Part shown: positions 6,111-7,028 of the stretch, piece after piece
How the letters are laid out: each line of letters opens with the position of its first letter
Numbering within the stretch: position 1 is the first letter of the stretch
Source: Ruminococcaceae bacterium UBA5904
GTDB taxonomy: Bacteria > Bacillota > Clostridia > Oscillospirales > Acutalibacteraceae
Assembly (NCBI GenBank): GCA_002431305.1
Contig: DJEG01000128.1
Location: 285-7,312 of the forward strand
Length of the DNA: 7,028 bases
Direction of reading: 5' to 3'
The notes under the pieces: model-generated
The model's input: the letters and a program-made list of their open reading frames with translations, nothing else
The model's database searches: none
What the model was told of the DNA's origin: nothing
Position numbers and translations under genes: made by a program

Positions 6111-7028
<918 letters not shown>

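Overview
The window looks like chromosomal DNA from a gut-type, low-to-moderate-GC Clostridia (Oscillospiraceae/Ruminococcus-like). This is inferred from strong GGAGG-type ribosome binding sites, sigma-A-like promoters with TATAAT-type -10 boxes, and protein families common in that group. No rRNA, tRNA, CRISPR array, insertion sequence or phage gene is visible. It holds six protein genes, two of them cut by the window edges, and almost no spare DNA: the longest gap is about 130 bases.

Left part (1-1208, minus strand): a 345-residue protein fuses an N-terminal macro domain (ADP-ribose binding or hydrolysis) to a C-terminal helix-turn-helix-like domain. Downstream on the same strand is the start of a von Willebrand factor A (vWA) protein with an intact MIDAS motif. 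A hairpin and a possible second promoter lie between them, so the pair may be only partly co-transcribed. This is the least understood part of the window and the best candidate for an undescribed system, probably an ADP-ribose/NAD-linked stress or defence module.

Middle (1209-2840): a compact divergent promoter region (two sigma-A-like promoters with -35 boxes 9 bases apart) drives the macro gene leftwards and a single-gene GH29 alpha-L-fucosidase unit rightwards. The fucosidase has no signal peptide, so it probably works in the cytoplasm on imported fucosylated sugars. A strong symmetric hairpin at 2807-2840 ends transcription from both sides.

Right part (2845-7028, minus strand): a tight four-gene operon read from the right edge: ABC ATPase (N-terminus missing), ABC-2 permease, GldG-like auxiliary membrane protein, and DUF4340 membrane-anchored protein. 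The spacing is 1 base, then two TGATG overlaps, so translation is probably coupled. The set matches the GldA-GldF-GldG type of exporter first linked to gliding in Bacteroidota. In a Clostridia-like genome its substrate and role are unknown; the ATPase and permease presumably form the transporter, and the two anchored proteins its extracytoplasmic partner.
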